Positions 39,498 to 48,637 of a stretch of DNA of 64,000 nucleotides are shown one piece after another. The notes beneath the pieces are model-generated. The model searched no databases. It had not been told where the DNA came from and saw only the letters and a list, made by a program, of their open reading frames with translations. A program made the position numbers and the translations under genes. Origin of the DNA: JALHNF01 sp031972295 (GTDB lineage: Bacteria; Patescibacteriota; Minisyncoccia; Phycocordibacterales; UBA5272); NCBI GenBank assembly GCA_031972295.1, contig DALYEZ010000002.1, positions 13,289 to 77,288 on the forward strand, written 5' to 3'. Position 1 is the first letter of the stretch; the number at the start of each line of letters is the position of its first letter.

Positions 39498-41786
39498 TTA
39501 AGTATTAGTTTGAGTATCTTCGTCAGTTAATCCAAAACCACCTGTCGATCCATTTCGTTCAAGTACCGTTCGAGGCTTCGCACCATCTTGTGGACCTACA
39601 ACCCCACGCTCTTCAAGGATGTCTATGAGTCGTGCCGCGCGTGAATATCCAACCTTGAGTCTTCTTTGGAGGTATGATGTTGAAGCTTTCCCTGAAGATA
39701 CAACAATGTCTTTTGCTTGTTCGTAGAGATCATCGTCAGAATCTCCGCCATTATCGCCTGAAGACATGTCAGTGCTGTTTCCGGTAACGCTTATTGGTGC
39801 GCCATCAGAAATGATAATCTCATCAGGGATCATTTCTCGATGCGCTTGTTTCAGGTAGGCAACAACACGTTTAATTTCATCAGTAGAGATAAATGCCGAC
39901 TGTACGCGTTCTATCTTTGCACTCTCGGCCGAAGAAAAGAGCATGTCACCTGCACCAAGAAGTTTCTCAGCACCTGCACCGTCAAGGATGGTTCGGGAGT
40001 CAATCTGTGAAGCAACCTTGAGTGCGATTCGTGAAGGTACATTTGCTTTGATAAGCCCTGTAATTACTTTCACCTCAGGTCGTTGAGTAGAGAGAATAAG
40101 GTGAATACCGACAGCACGACTTTTCTGGGCGAGGCGAACAATTGCAGCTTCGAGTTCTTTTGGATACGTCATCATAATGTCAGCGAGTTCGTCGATAACA
40201 ATAACGATATATGGCATCTTACTTGGTGCTTCATTTTCAGGAAGTTTACCTTTGGCTATTTTTTCCATCCCGGGCAAATAAATTTTTTGATGATATGCCT
40301 TTATGTCTTGTTCGTGGAATTTTTCAAGTAGGTCGTATCGTCGTTCCATTTCTTGCACGGCCCAATTGAGTGTTTGAATTGTTTTCTTTGCGGTTGTGAT
40401 TACTGGGGTATAGAGGTGGGGAATATTATTATAGAAAGTAAGTTCAACTTTCTTTGGGTCAACCATGATGAGTTTCATGTCATACGGTGAGTTGCGGAAA
40501 AGAAGTGACTGAATAATCGCATGCATAGTTACAGATTTTCCAGACCCCGTGGTACCCGCAATCAAAAGGTGAGGCATCTTTGCTAAGTTTGCAAAAAGCG
40601 GTTTACCAGAAATTCCTTTACCAAGGGCAAACATGAGGGGGTTGGGATTTTTCTGAAAATCATCGTGTGTGAGAAGTGAGCCAAGTCCAACCGTTGACTT
40701 ACTTTCATTCGGAATCTCAATACCTACGAGTGACTTTCCAGGAATAGGGGCTTCAACACGAATACTCTCAACCGCGAGGTCAAGTGCAAGTTCATTTTGG
40801 AGTCCAACAATTCGTGAAAGTTTTACACCTTGTGCTGGTTTTAAAGCATAGCGAGTAACCGATGGTCCGATGGAAATCTCATCCATTTCTACGGTGATAC
40901 CAAAGTTCTGAAGTGTTCGTTTGATGATAGCAGCATTTTGCTTCACATCACCGGTAGATGCCCGCCCCTTGTCTTTTTCTAAAAGACTGAGTGGTGGTGG
41001 CGTAAACTCTGTCAAAGGGACAAATTGCACGCGCTCTTCTTTTTTAGGTTCGGGAGCAATTCTCTCGACGGACCGGTTCTCTAAAGGTAAAGGACGAACT
41101 TCTTTTGGAGTCTCTTTCCCTAAAAGTGAATCTCGGAGAGACAAGGAAACACTGTCTTTTTTTATTGGTTCTTCAGCTACTGTTTCTAGCCCCAACTCTA
41201 CCTCTTCAATTTCTAAAACCTCTTCCTTACTCATTAGTAACGATAATTTTACTGTAATGTATCGGTACGCCTGCTTTAGTTTATTGAAGACATAAAGAAT
41301 TCCAGATTCAAATACAGTGTCTTTGAATAAACTGAGGGTGGTAACTAAAAAGACAGCTCCAATAATAACGGTACCTGGAACTTGTCCCATAAGGTCGTGG
41401 GCTGTTCTTAGTAGCCAAACCCCGAATGTTCCACCTGTTTGTGAGGGGTTTAAAGGAAGTGCTGTTGAAAGAGTGAGAAGTGATGCGAGAGAGATTGTCC
41501 CGAGGAAATAAGTGCTTATAGATATCTCAGGTCTTTTTGATTTCCAAAAATAATAGGAGAGTCCGAAGAGGATTACGGGTACCAAAATAGCACCTATTCC
41601 TGAGTACATTCTAGCGAGCGTAAATACTTCATTTCCTATTCTCCCACCTTCACCAAAAAGTGAATAAGAGAGCATAATAGCAAGCACAAAACAGGAAAGG
41701 GATATGAGTTTAAAAATCGTTTCTTTTTCCGGAATAGGGGGGAGGAGAAGATCACCCCCTTTCTCTTTTTTCTTTGATGACGCCAT
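39498..41786 (-). CDS. ftsK: DNA translocase FtsK/SpoIIIE
   Basis: 762 aa from ATG 41786. Four membrane segments in the first 170 residues, a Glu/Pro-rich linker, then the motor: LLIAGTTGSGKSVTMHAI (Walker A), PYIVIVIDELADIMMTYPKE (Walker B), SRAVGIHLILSTQRPEVKVITGLIKAN. The C-terminal winged-helix gamma domain (QAKDIVVSSGKASTSYLQRRLKVGYSRAARLIDILEERGVVGP) recognises polar chromosome sequences. TATATA on the minus strand (41793-41798) begins exactly 12 nt before this ATG, ruling out upstream Mets. Confidence 0.96.
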   Translation of the reverse strand: MASSKKKEKGGDLLLPPIPEKETIFKLISLSCFVLAIMLSYSLFGEGGRIGNEVFTLARMYSGIGAILVPVILFGLSYYFWKSKRPEISISTYFLGTISLASLLTLSTALPLNPSQTGGTFGVWLLRTAHDLMGQVPGTVIIGAVFLVTTLSLFKDTVFESGILYVFNKLKQAYRYITVKLSLLMSKEEVLEIEEVELGLETVAEEPIKKDSVSLSLRDSLLGKETPKEVRPLPLENRSVERIAPEPKKEERVQFVPLTEFTPPPLSLLEKDKGRASTGDVKQNAAIIKRTLQNFGITVEMDEISIGPSVTRYALKPAQGVKLSRIVGLQNELALDLAVESIRVEAPIPGKSLVGIEIPNESKSTVGLGSLLTHDDFQKNPNPLMFALGKGISGKPLFANLAKMPHLLIAGTTGSGKSVTMHAIIQSLLFRNSPYDMKLIMVDPKKVELTFYNNIPHLYTPVITTAKKTIQTLNWAVQEMERRYDLLEKFHEQDIKAYHQKIYLPGMEKIAKGKLPENEAPSKMPYIVIVIDELADIMMTYPKELEAAIVRLAQKSRAVGIHLILSTQRPEVKVITGLIKANVPSRIALKVASQIDSRTILDGAGAEKLLGAGDMLFSSAESAKIERVQSAFISTDEIKRVVAYLKQAHREMIPDEIIISDGAPISVTGNSTDMSSGDNGGDSDDDLYEQAKDIVVSSGKASTSYLQRRLKVGYSRAARLIDILEERGVVGPQDGAKPRTVLERNGSTGGFGLTDEDTQTNT

Positions 41787-41865
41787 AGATGCTATATATT
41801 CTAACACCTCTTTATCTCTCATGCTTAAGAGATATTTATTCTTTACAAAAGACATTGCAAAAGAC

Positions 41866-41894
41866 TTGACTAAATTGTTATATATCCGTACTAT
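41866..41894 (+). promoter_or_regulatory. promoter of the winged-helix regulator
   Basis: TTGACT at 41866-41871, 17-nt spacer, TACTAT at 41889-41894; ATG follows at 41912, about 10 nt after the expected start point. Confidence 0.7.
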
Positions 41895-41911
41895 AGAAAT
41901 ATTAAAGACGT

Positions 41912-42640
41912 ATGAAAGACGCATATCCTGAAGGAGACAAAGTTGCGGCTCAAACAAAAGACAGAGCTCAGAAGATAGTTGCTGCTTTATATCTCCTCAC
42001 TGATCACATAGACACCGAAAATCCTATCCGGACAGAGATACGGACAAGTGCGGCGCTCCTACTAAAATCAGTAGTTCTTGGGTTAAAAATAGAAGATCTC
42101 AAATCAAGCATAGCTGCCTTTCTCGCCGTGGCCGTTCTCACAAAAGAGATTAGTCATGAAAATGCCTCTATTCTTGAGCAGCAATTGGCGACACTTAAGA
42201 ATCAGTATGTTTCGAATACGGAACCCCTTCTCTCACATATCTTCATTCAGGAAAAGGACATGATTCTTGCTGAAAACAAAGAGACAGGTGATTTTCAAGG
42301 GAGCTCATTTTTACGGAGAGAAGAATTAAGACCAGCGTCCTTGACTCAAGAACCAAGAGGAGCGGAGCGCGAAAAGGACACCTTCACTGGTCAAAAAAAT
42401 AAATCATCAGAGACATCAAGAGTAGACCCTTCTCAAGCTAAAAAGGACGAAAAGAAAGCCCGCCGACTCCGTGTCCTAGAGCATCTCTCAAAGACTGAAT
42501 TAAAAACAATAAAAGATGTTTCAAAATTTTTTACCGACTGTAGTGAAAAGACAATTCAACGGGAGTTAAATGATTTAGTGGAGGAGAAGACAATTGTGCG
42601 GGTAGGGGACAGACGCTGGAGTACATATAAGCTTGCTTAG
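41912..42640 (+). CDS. winged-helix DNA-binding protein, probable transcription regulator
   Basis: 242 aa. N-terminal helical domain (DRAQKIVAALYLLTDHIDTENPIRTEIRTSAALLLKSV) is of a type common in CPR proteins. A disordered, charged linker (residues 130-185) leads to a DeoR-like C-terminal helix-turn-helix: RLRVLEHLSKTELKTIKDVSKFFTDCSEKTIQRELNDLVEEKTIVRVGDRR. Diverges from ftsK; the two promoters lie in a 125-nt gap. It precedes the surface-protein gene, so it may regulate it; that is only proximity. Confidence 0.75.
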   Translation: MKDAYPEGDKVAAQTKDRAQKIVAALYLLTDHIDTENPIRTEIRTSAALLLKSVVLGLKIEDLKSSIAAFLAVAVLTKEISHENASILEQQLATLKNQYVSNTEPLLSHIFIQEKDMILAENKETGDFQGSSFLRREELRPASLTQEPRGAEREKDTFTGQKNKSSETSRVDPSQAKKDEKKARRLRVLEHLSKTELKTIKDVSKFFTDCSEKTIQRELNDLVEEKTIVRVGDRRWSTYKLA

Positions 42641-43107
42641 TATTGTACGGAGTCACATTTTGACCATATCTCCGTTACAGTAGTGCAAGGCCACATATGT
42701 GGGTATTTCGTATTTTACACCTATGTATAGGTATGAGATACTACTATCTAGTCGCCTTGCGTGCGTTTTTTGTGTAGTTTATGGGTTTCAAGACCCACTT
42801 ACTATTATAGAAAACGCAGAGGAGATTGATTGTTCGAGGAATGAAACACGAACGAAAGAATGCGATCATTGAAAACTAAATAGGTACTTTTCTTAGGAAA
42901 AATTATCACGTATTTTTTCGTTCGTGCTTCGTTTAGGAAGCCGAACATAAGTAATGTGAATTGTGAGTCGAATCACATAGCACATTCGCCCGTCTTCCAT
43001 CCTACTTTCTGCCGATAGATACTATATATAGTGTCGACGAAAAGTAGGGTGGGGGAAAGGCCCACCTTAATTCGAATTCTTACTTAATTTACAAAGTAAA
43101 CATAATT
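42641..43107 (+). promoter_or_regulatory. long structured leader of the surface-protein gene
   Basis: 467 nt without a gene. Inverted repeats: CACGAACGAAA (42847-42857) with TTTCGTTCGTG (42916-42926); CCTACTTT (43001-43008) with AAAGTAGG (43041-43048), enclosing the palindrome ACTATATATAGT; and GGTGGG with CCCACC at 43048-43066. The last two stand close upstream of the ATG. No firm promoter was found. Long stable leaders are common for very highly expressed surface-layer mRNAs. Confidence 0.5.
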
Positions 43108-46100
43108 ATGCGTACTTCTCTAACGGTAGGCTTAGTTGCAGCTTTTGCACTCGTTGTTTCAACAACAGGCGCTCAAGCAGCACTAAATCTTCCAACAATG
43201 CAGTGCTCTTACTCATTCTCTACGAGCATGGGTCTAGGAGCACGAGGTGCATCAGTTATGGACCTTCAAAAGGTTCTTAACATGTACCCAGAGACCCGAG
43301 TTGCTGTAACAGGCGCCGGATCTGCTGGAATGGAAACTTCATACTACGGTCCTGCAACAATGGCCGCAGTAAAAAAGTTCCAAGCTATCAATTCAATCTC
43401 ACCAGTATCAGGTTACACAGGACCGCTCACACGAGCAGTTCTTAACCAGGTATGTTCAGGTACAGGAGTTAGTCTCCCAGTAGGTTGTACAACAACTTCT
43501 GGATTCAGTCCGGTAACTGGTGTTGCATGTAACACAGGTGTTTCTACTACTTTCCCAGCAGGCTGTACTTCAGCTCTAGGATTTAGTTCAATCACAGGTC
43601 TTGCATGTAATGGTGGTGTAATTTCACAAACTGGCCCAATCGTAGCTTCAATCGCTGCGACAAACCCAGCTTCTGGAGTTATCGTTGCAGGTCAGGCTAC
43701 TGCTGATCTTTTCCACTTTACACTTTCAGGTAACGGAGTTGTTAACTCTCTTACTTTGAAGCGTTCTGGAATTTCTGATCAGAATACACTTTCAAATGTG
43801 TATCTCTATGAAGGAGCAGCTCGTCTTACAGACGGATACTCATTCAACAGTACTGGTGATATCACGATCAATAACCTCAACCTTACAGTAAATGGTTCAA
43901 AGACCCTTTCTGTACGAGCTGACGTTTACTCGTTGACTCCATCAGGACAGACTGTGGCAGTTTGGCTTACAGGTCTTACATCTGGCGCAACTGTTTCAAA
44001 TGTAAACCTTTCAGGAAACACATTTGCAGTAGCGAGTGGATCAACACTTGCAACAGCTAGTTTCTCAGCGAATACAGCGGCTGGTACTACTGTAAATGCG
44101 GGCACAAGTGCGTTCTCTTTCTTCTCAGCACCACTTCAAGTTAATACTCGAACAGTGTGGATGAAAGCGGCAAACTTCCGTATGATCGGTTCTGCTCCTA
44201 CAGACGCAATCGCAAACATTAAAATGTTTGTTGATGGCGTTGACTCAGGTGCTACAGGAACTGTATGGGCATCAAATGGTACAAACTATGTATCATTTGA
44301 CTTCATGGCAATGCCTAAGTCACTTACAACAGGTTCACATATCATCGAAGTTCGAGGTAATGTTGAAAAAGGTTCAAACCGAACAGTTCAATTTTCTATC
44401 CAGAATGCTTCAGACTTGATGCTTATGGATCCTCAGGTTGGTGTTAACATTGCGGTTACTGGAACTATTCCAAACAGTGGTCCAACAGTAACAATCAACA
44501 CCGGTTCTCTTACAATCAACAATGACCCTGCTTTCCAAGCGATGACAAACATCACTGGAGGTGCGTCAAACGTTGCTATTGCTCGATACAAGCTTCATGC
44601 TTACGGTGAAGATGTAAAGATTCAGACTCTTACAGTTTCTCCTGTTCTCGGAGGCTCATTAGCTCCAACAGCGGGTACTCTTGACGATGTAACTCTTTAC
44701 TTCAATGGATCACAGGTTGGAACACAGCAAGATCTTGCGTCTAGTACTCTTGCTTACACATTGGGTTCACAATTAATTGTTCCTGCAGGTGTAGATAGCT
44801 TCCTTGAAGTTCGAGCAAACATTCGAACATCAGGTGGTGCAAACTATACAGCTGGTACAATCCGTGCGGATCTAGTTGTTGGCTCATCTAATGCACAAGG
44901 TCAGAGCTCATTCAATACAGTAAGTACTCCAGCAGTAACAGGTAACACTCTTACTATTCAAACTGGACTCCTTAATGTTGCGAAGAACCCTGGTTATGCG
45001 AACCAAAGTGTGACTCCAAACACAGCAAATGTGAAAATTGGATCATTCGTGTTCCAGAACCAGAGTTCATCTGAAGGAGTTCGTGTAACATCTCTTTCAG
45101 TTGCTCTTGGATTTACAGGTTCACAGGTTGTTACAAACCTCGCTGCACTTCGAACATCTGAGACATCTGGATCAGGTTCAACACCTGTTCAGCCACAAGC
45201 TACGAATACTTTCTCTGTAGACTTTACTCTTGCACCAGGTGCAACAAAGATTATTGATATCTTTGCTGACACAGGTTCAATCACAACAGGTACTGTAATT
45301 GCGACTCTTACAACTACATCTATCGGTTCACAAAGTAATGTTACTCAGACAGTTTCTTCTATTGCTGGCCAGACAATTACAGTTGCTGCCGGTACTGTTA
45401 CTAACCCTCCTACACTTGTAACTGCGTCTGCAACACAGGCACAGTACATTGCTGCTGGAAACGGTGGTGCAGCTGACGGAACAAAGGCTACATTCAACTT
45501 CGTATCAACTGGTGGTGCGGCAACAATCACTGAACTCAAGTTCACTGTGACTGCTAGTCTCACTGCAACTGGTACAGTTTCTTCAATCAAGGTTGGAAAC
45601 GTAACAGCTCCAGTAGTTGGTGGTGTTGCATACCTCACAGGTCTTAGTCTCCCTGTTTCAAACAGTGGATCAGGACTTACTCAGGATGTATTCATCTCTT
45701 ACTCAGAAGTTGGTACAAATGGTATTGTCTCTGCGACAACATCATCAGTTGCTCTTACCGAAGTTAAATACACTTCAGGTGGAACAACAACAACATTCAA
45801 TCCTTCAGTTTCGGCTCCTACTATGACACTCGTTGGTTCAAAACCAACACTTACTGTAAATACAGCAACTGTGTCTGGTTTGAATCTCGCAGCTGAAAAC
45901 AAGATTGGTGAAGTAACTATTGCTGCTGATGCGAAGGGAAATGTTAAGATCAATGACATTCAGTTCGCAGTTGGTGCTTCAAACTTCACAACACTTCCAA
46001 CCTTCACATTAGCTCGTATTGCCGATGGTAGTACAACTATTGCAGGTTCAAGTTGTGGACAGGGTACAGCCTCATCATCTTCTCAGACAATTTTCTGTGA

Positions 46101-46419
46101 ATTTGGTACAACAGGTAACACCTTCACTACAACAACTGGAACTACAAATGTTGAATCAAACACTGACTACGATGGTTACACTATCGCAGCAGGCACATCG
46201 AAGACATTCAGTTTGTACGCTACTGTAGCTGCTGGAAATGCAGGAACAGGTTCAGCGACAATCTCAACTTCGGTTAATGCCGCAGGATTCAACTGGGATG
46301 ATACTTCATACGCAGTGTTCAATGCTGATGGATCAAATGCAAACCCTGCGAATGGAACAAATCTTACAGGTACACTTATCTACAACTTCCCTACAGGCGC
46401 TTACACAGTTCGACAGTAA
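43108..46419 (+). CDS. large secreted surface protein with peptidoglycan-binding domain, possible S-layer protein
   Basis: 1,103 aa. Signal peptide RTSLTVGLVAAFALVVSTTGAQA with an AQA cleavage site. Residues 33-113 are a PG_binding_1 domain (GARGASVMDLQKVLNMYPETR, YYGPATMAAVKKFQAINSI, YTGPLTRAVLNQVC). Two Cys-paired repeats follow (GCTTTSGFSPVTGVAC, GCTSALGFSSITGLAC). The rest is a series of Thr/Ser/Gly-rich beta-sandwich units with phrases like SLTINNDPAF and VRANIRTSGGANYTAG. No C-terminal anchor. Uniform, expression-optimised codons (ACA, TCA, GTT) and a strong terminator suggest abundance. Confidence 0.82.
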   Translation: MRTSLTVGLVAAFALVVSTTGAQAALNLPTMQCSYSFSTSMGLGARGASVMDLQKVLNMYPETRVAVTGAGSAGMETSYYGPATMAAVKKFQAINSISPVSGYTGPLTRAVLNQVCSGTGVSLPVGCTTTSGFSPVTGVACNTGVSTTFPAGCTSALGFSSITGLACNGGVISQTGPIVASIAATNPASGVIVAGQATADLFHFTLSGNGVVNSLTLKRSGISDQNTLSNVYLYEGAARLTDGYSFNSTGDITINNLNLTVNGSKTLSVRADVYSLTPSGQTVAVWLTGLTSGATVSNVNLSGNTFAVASGSTLATASFSANTAAGTTVNAGTSAFSFFSAPLQVNTRTVWMKAANFRMIGSAPTDAIANIKMFVDGVDSGATGTVWASNGTNYVSFDFMAMPKSLTTGSHIIEVRGNVEKGSNRTVQFSIQNASDLMLMDPQVGVNIAVTGTIPNSGPTVTINTGSLTINNDPAFQAMTNITGGASNVAIARYKLHAYGEDVKIQTLTVSPVLGGSLAPTAGTLDDVTLYFNGSQVGTQQDLASSTLAYTLGSQLIVPAGVDSFLEVRANIRTSGGANYTAGTIRADLVVGSSNAQGQSSFNTVSTPAVTGNTLTIQTGLLNVAKNPGYANQSVTPNTANVKIGSFVFQNQSSSEGVRVTSLSVALGFTGSQVVTNLAALRTSETSGSGSTPVQPQATNTFSVDFTLAPGATKIIDIFADTGSITTGTVIATLTTTSIGSQSNVTQTVSSIAGQTITVAAGTVTNPPTLVTASATQAQYIAAGNGGAADGTKATFNFVSTGGAATITELKFTVTASLTATGTVSSIKVGNVTAPVVGGVAYLTGLSLPVSNSGSGLTQDVFISYSEVGTNGIVSATTSSVALTEVKYTSGGTTTTFNPSVSAPTMTLVGSKPTLTVNTATVSGLNLAAENKIGEVTIAADAKGNVKINDIQFAVGASNFTTLPTFTLARIADGSTTIAGSSCGQGTASSSSQTIFCEFGTTGNTFTTTTGTTNVESNTDYDGYTIAAGTSKTFSLYATVAAGNAGTGSATISTSVNAAGFNWDDTSYAVFNADGSNANPANGTNLTGTLIYNFPTGAYTVRQ

Positions 46420-46489
46420 TCTTTTGATTACCTAAGATTGTTGATTCCTTAAGGAATTATAGATAGAGTCTGGTTGACTTAAATCACCA

Positions 46490-46523
46490 CAAAAACACCC
46501 TCTTCGGAGGGTGTTTTTGTTTT
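46490..46523 (+). terminator. terminator of the surface-protein gene
   Basis: AAAAACACCCTC, TTCG loop, GAGGGTGTTTTTG, T-rich tail. Confidence 0.9.
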
Positions 46524-46618
46524 GCTCAAATATCGGAATAGTAAAAATCTTACAAGTTTAATATTTTACCAAGCAAGAGTGCTATACTGACCTTAGTCAC
46601 ATATAAATTAATAAAACC

Positions 46619-47083
46619 ATGAACAACAACATAAAAGTTTTTAGCACCGTCGTAGTCGTAGTTCTATTAGTACTCGCTGTATATTTTTTCATTAAAAAAG
46701 ATAAAATGATGCCTGAAGAGGGAAATAATACTCCAACAGCGACAACTACTGATACAACTGTCGGATATTCTCCAGAGGCACCAGGGTACACTCCGGCTCA
46801 GGCAATTGCATACGCGGATGCCTTGAAAAAGTATGCAGACAAAAGACTGCAGATTACTCCAACATGTCAGGTTACACCAAATAAGGTTACGTATAAAAAC
46901 GGTACAACTATCATGATCGACAACCGTTCTGATAAGGCAAAATCTATTAAAGTCGGCTCTACATTTAATGTTCCAGCATACGGTTTCAAAATCGTGACCC
47001 TCTCATCAGCAACTTTACCAGCTACATACCTCATTGACTGCGACAAACAGCAAAATGCAGGAACCATTATCCTTCAAAAATAG
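46619..47083 (+). CDS. membrane-anchored or secreted small protein
   Basis: 154 aa. N-terminal segment VFSTVVVVVLLVLAVYFFI, Thr-rich linker, then a soluble part with APGYTPAQAIAYADALKKYADKRLQITPTC and a beta-rich end containing two Cys (PTCQVTP, LIDCDKQQ) that could form a disulphide. GTTIMIDNRSDKAKSIKVGSTFNVPAYGFKIVTL resembles a cupredoxin-like or immunoglobulin-like strand pattern, but His/Cys copper ligands are not evident. Confidence 0.65.
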   Translation: MNNNIKVFSTVVVVVLLVLAVYFFIKKDKMMPEEGNNTPTATTTDTTVGYSPEAPGYTPAQAIAYADALKKYADKRLQITPTCQVTPNKVTYKNGTTIMIDNRSDKAKSIKVGSTFNVPAYGFKIVTLSSATLPATYLIDCDKQQNAGTIILQK

Positions 47084-47101
47084 TTCCCATCTTTGTAGTC
47101 T

Positions 47102-47139
47102 AAATACAAAAAGTCCCCAGAAGGGGGCTTTTGTATTTT
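47102..47139 (+). terminator. terminator after the small secreted-protein gene
   Basis: AAATACAAAAAGTCCCC pairs with GGGGGCTTTTGTATTTT. Confidence 0.85.
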
Positions 47140-47206
47140 ATTTACTTAGAGTAGAGTTCCTGATGCCTGACTTTTTTGGTATAGTGATGAGGTTCCAAAA
47201 GGGTAT

Positions 47207-47279
47207 GCATCTATAGCTCAACGGTTAGAGCACACGGCTTATATCCGTGCGGTTGCAGGTTCGAGTCCTGCTAGATGCA
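47207..47279 (+). tRNA. tRNA-Ile(TAT)
   Basis: Acceptor GCATCTA/TAGATGC, D-stem GCTC/GAGC, anticodon stem CACGG/CCGTG with loop CTTATAT giving anticodon TAT, T-arm GCAGG-TTCGAGT-CCTGC, discriminator A, no CCA. It reads AUA directly. Most bacteria use a CAU tRNA modified by TilS instead. A TATAGT hexamer lies about 25 nt upstream. No trailer element follows. Confidence 0.93.
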
Positions 47280-47297
47280 CAAAGGAGTGACACGGTC

Positions 47298-47328
47298 TTG
47301 ACTCTCACGTTACGTGATGGTTTATGCT
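47298..47328 (+). promoter_or_regulatory. MerR-type operator-promoter
   Basis: TTGACT at 47298-47303 and TATGCT at 47323-47328 are separated by 19 nt, the stretched spacer of MerR-controlled promoters. The spacer contains the dyad TCACGT-T-ACGTGA, very like TipA-class operators. The regulator gene starts right behind, so autoregulation is likely. Confidence 0.78.
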
Positions 47329-47339
47329 ATTTTATGTGT

Positions 47340-48104
47340 ATGTCATACACAGTAAAACAACTTGCTCTCCTTGCGTCTATAAGCATTCGCACACTCCATT
47401 TCTACGACGAAATAGGCCTTCTTAAGCCTGCACTCGTGAAGGGAAACGGTTATCGTGTATATGAGGAAAATGAACTGTTAAAATTACAGCAGATACTTTT
47501 CTTTCGGGAGCTTGAGTTTTCTCTTGAAGAAATACAGATGATTGTGGATGATCCTAAATTCAATATGCTTGATGCCTTGCAGGACCACCGCAAAAGCATT
47601 GCAATAAAGAAAAGGCGTCTGGATGGACTGCTTAAAACTATAGACAAGACAATCAGCAAAGTACAACATAAAAAAAATATGAAAGACGAAGAATTATACG
47701 GATCTTTTACGAAAGAAGAGATGGAAAAATATCAAGAAGAAGCTCGAAAAAAATGGGGCCACACTGATGCATTTAAACAATCTCAAGAACGAGTAAAGAA
47801 AATGGGTAAAGATGGTTTGAATGAGGTGTTGAAGGAAAGCGGAAAGCTAACTGAAGAAATCGCTTCATGTATGAAAAGTGGTGAGCATCCAGAGAGTGAG
47901 AAGGTTCAGATACTTATCGCTCAGCACTACGAAGGCTTACGAGCATTCTATGAGCCTAATCTGGAAATGTATCGTGGTCTAGGAAATATGTATGTTGCTG
48001 ATGAACGATTCAAGGCAACGTATGAAAAAATTGCCGAAGGATTGGCGCAGTTTATGCGCGATGCGATGATATATTATTGCAATGTAAAGGAAGGAAAAAA
48101 ATAA
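47340..48104 (+). CDS. MerR-family regulator with TipAS-type effector domain
   Basis: 254 aa. The MerR winged helix is YTVKQLALLASISIRTLHFYDEIGLLKPALVKGNGYRVY, followed by the dimer helix. The C-terminal TipAS domain reads KYQEEARKKWGHTDAFKQSQERVKKM and HYEGLRAFYEPNLEMYRGLGNMYVADERFKATYEKI; in TipA, Mta and SkgA it binds hydrophobic antibiotics. ATG 47340 or 47334 are both possible; the -10 at 47323 leaves almost no leader. No efflux gene is adjacent. Confidence 0.92.
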   Translation: MSYTVKQLALLASISIRTLHFYDEIGLLKPALVKGNGYRVYEENELLKLQQILFFRELEFSLEEIQMIVDDPKFNMLDALQDHRKSIAIKKRRLDGLLKTIDKTISKVQHKKNMKDEELYGSFTKEEMEKYQEEARKKWGHTDAFKQSQERVKKMGKDGLNEVLKESGKLTEEIASCMKSGEHPESEKVQILIAQHYEGLRAFYEPNLEMYRGLGNMYVADERFKATYEKIAEGLAQFMRDAMIYYCNVKEGKK

Positions 48105-48133
48105 AGCCCCGAACGTGATACACGTCCGGGACT
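48102..48133 (-). terminator. terminator of the minus-strand hypothetical gene
   Basis: On the minus strand GTCCCGGACGTG, GTAT loop, CACGTTCGGGGC then TTTATTTTTTT. It overlaps the end of the MerR gene. Confidence 0.8.
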
Positions 48134-48138
48134 ATGGC

Positions 48139-48468
48139 TCATGCCGCAATTCGCTCGGATATTCCGAGCTCGAGACGGCAGATAATGTCGATACCTCCGA
48201 ATTCTCCCTTAGTGTAGGTCCAGGTTCCGTACCCGATCACAATTACATCGGAACAGAGGAAGGACTCGAAGTAGTTTCTTTGCACCGAGAGTTCCCAGAT
48301 CGGAAGTTTTGTTTCTCGTTCAGTTCCGATCCAGCGGACCCTGATGATTCGACCCACCTCGTTTTCAAACGTGTAAGTCAGATTTTCATCGATTTCCACC
48401 TTCTTGCCGTCGAAAAAAATACCACTGTCCGGCTCTGGGCCAGACTTGATTTTAGTGATAGTTGCCAC
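48139..48468 (-). CDS. orphan hypothetical protein with SD-like leader
   Basis: 109 aa, soluble, beta-rich (GIFFDGKKVEIDENLTYTFENEVGRIIRVRWIG, SDVIVIGYGTWTYTKGEF). More G+C-rich than its neighbours. Its leader contains GGGAGGGAG about 10 nt before the ATG and starts from a region with TATATA repeats. Like the orphans at 22707 and 26888 it is a single-gene unit with its own terminator, but without the TTAAGTGTTTA hairpin. No domain recognised. Confidence 0.6.
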   Translation of the reverse strand: MATITKIKSGPEPDSGIFFDGKKVEIDENLTYTFENEVGRIIRVRWIGTERETKLPIWELSVQRNYFESFLCSDVIVIGYGTWTYTKGEFGGIDIICRLELGISERIAA

Positions 48469-48590
48469 ACTCCCTCCCAGGTATGATAGAACAACAGCCC
48501 ATCCAGCTGCTTATATATACTGCTATACTAGCTCATTTTAGTCAATAGGGGAAGGGAAAAGGGCTCTTTATTAAGATTCGCTTGTTTTCT

Positions 48591-48619
48591 TTGATACTAT
48601 ATAAAGATAATATTATTAA
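48591..48619 (+). promoter_or_regulatory. candidate promoter of the Rhs gene
   Basis: TTGATA at 48591-48596, 17-nt spacer, TATTAA at 48614-48619; ATG at 48638. Confidence 0.55.
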
Positions 48620-48637
48620 ATCCATAGTCATTAATTC

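Noticed and set aside
39160..41930. Several long plus-strand ORFs opposite ftsK and its neighbour
   Set aside because: They are shadows of ftsK and adjacent genes, lack family features and have no promoter-start spacing.
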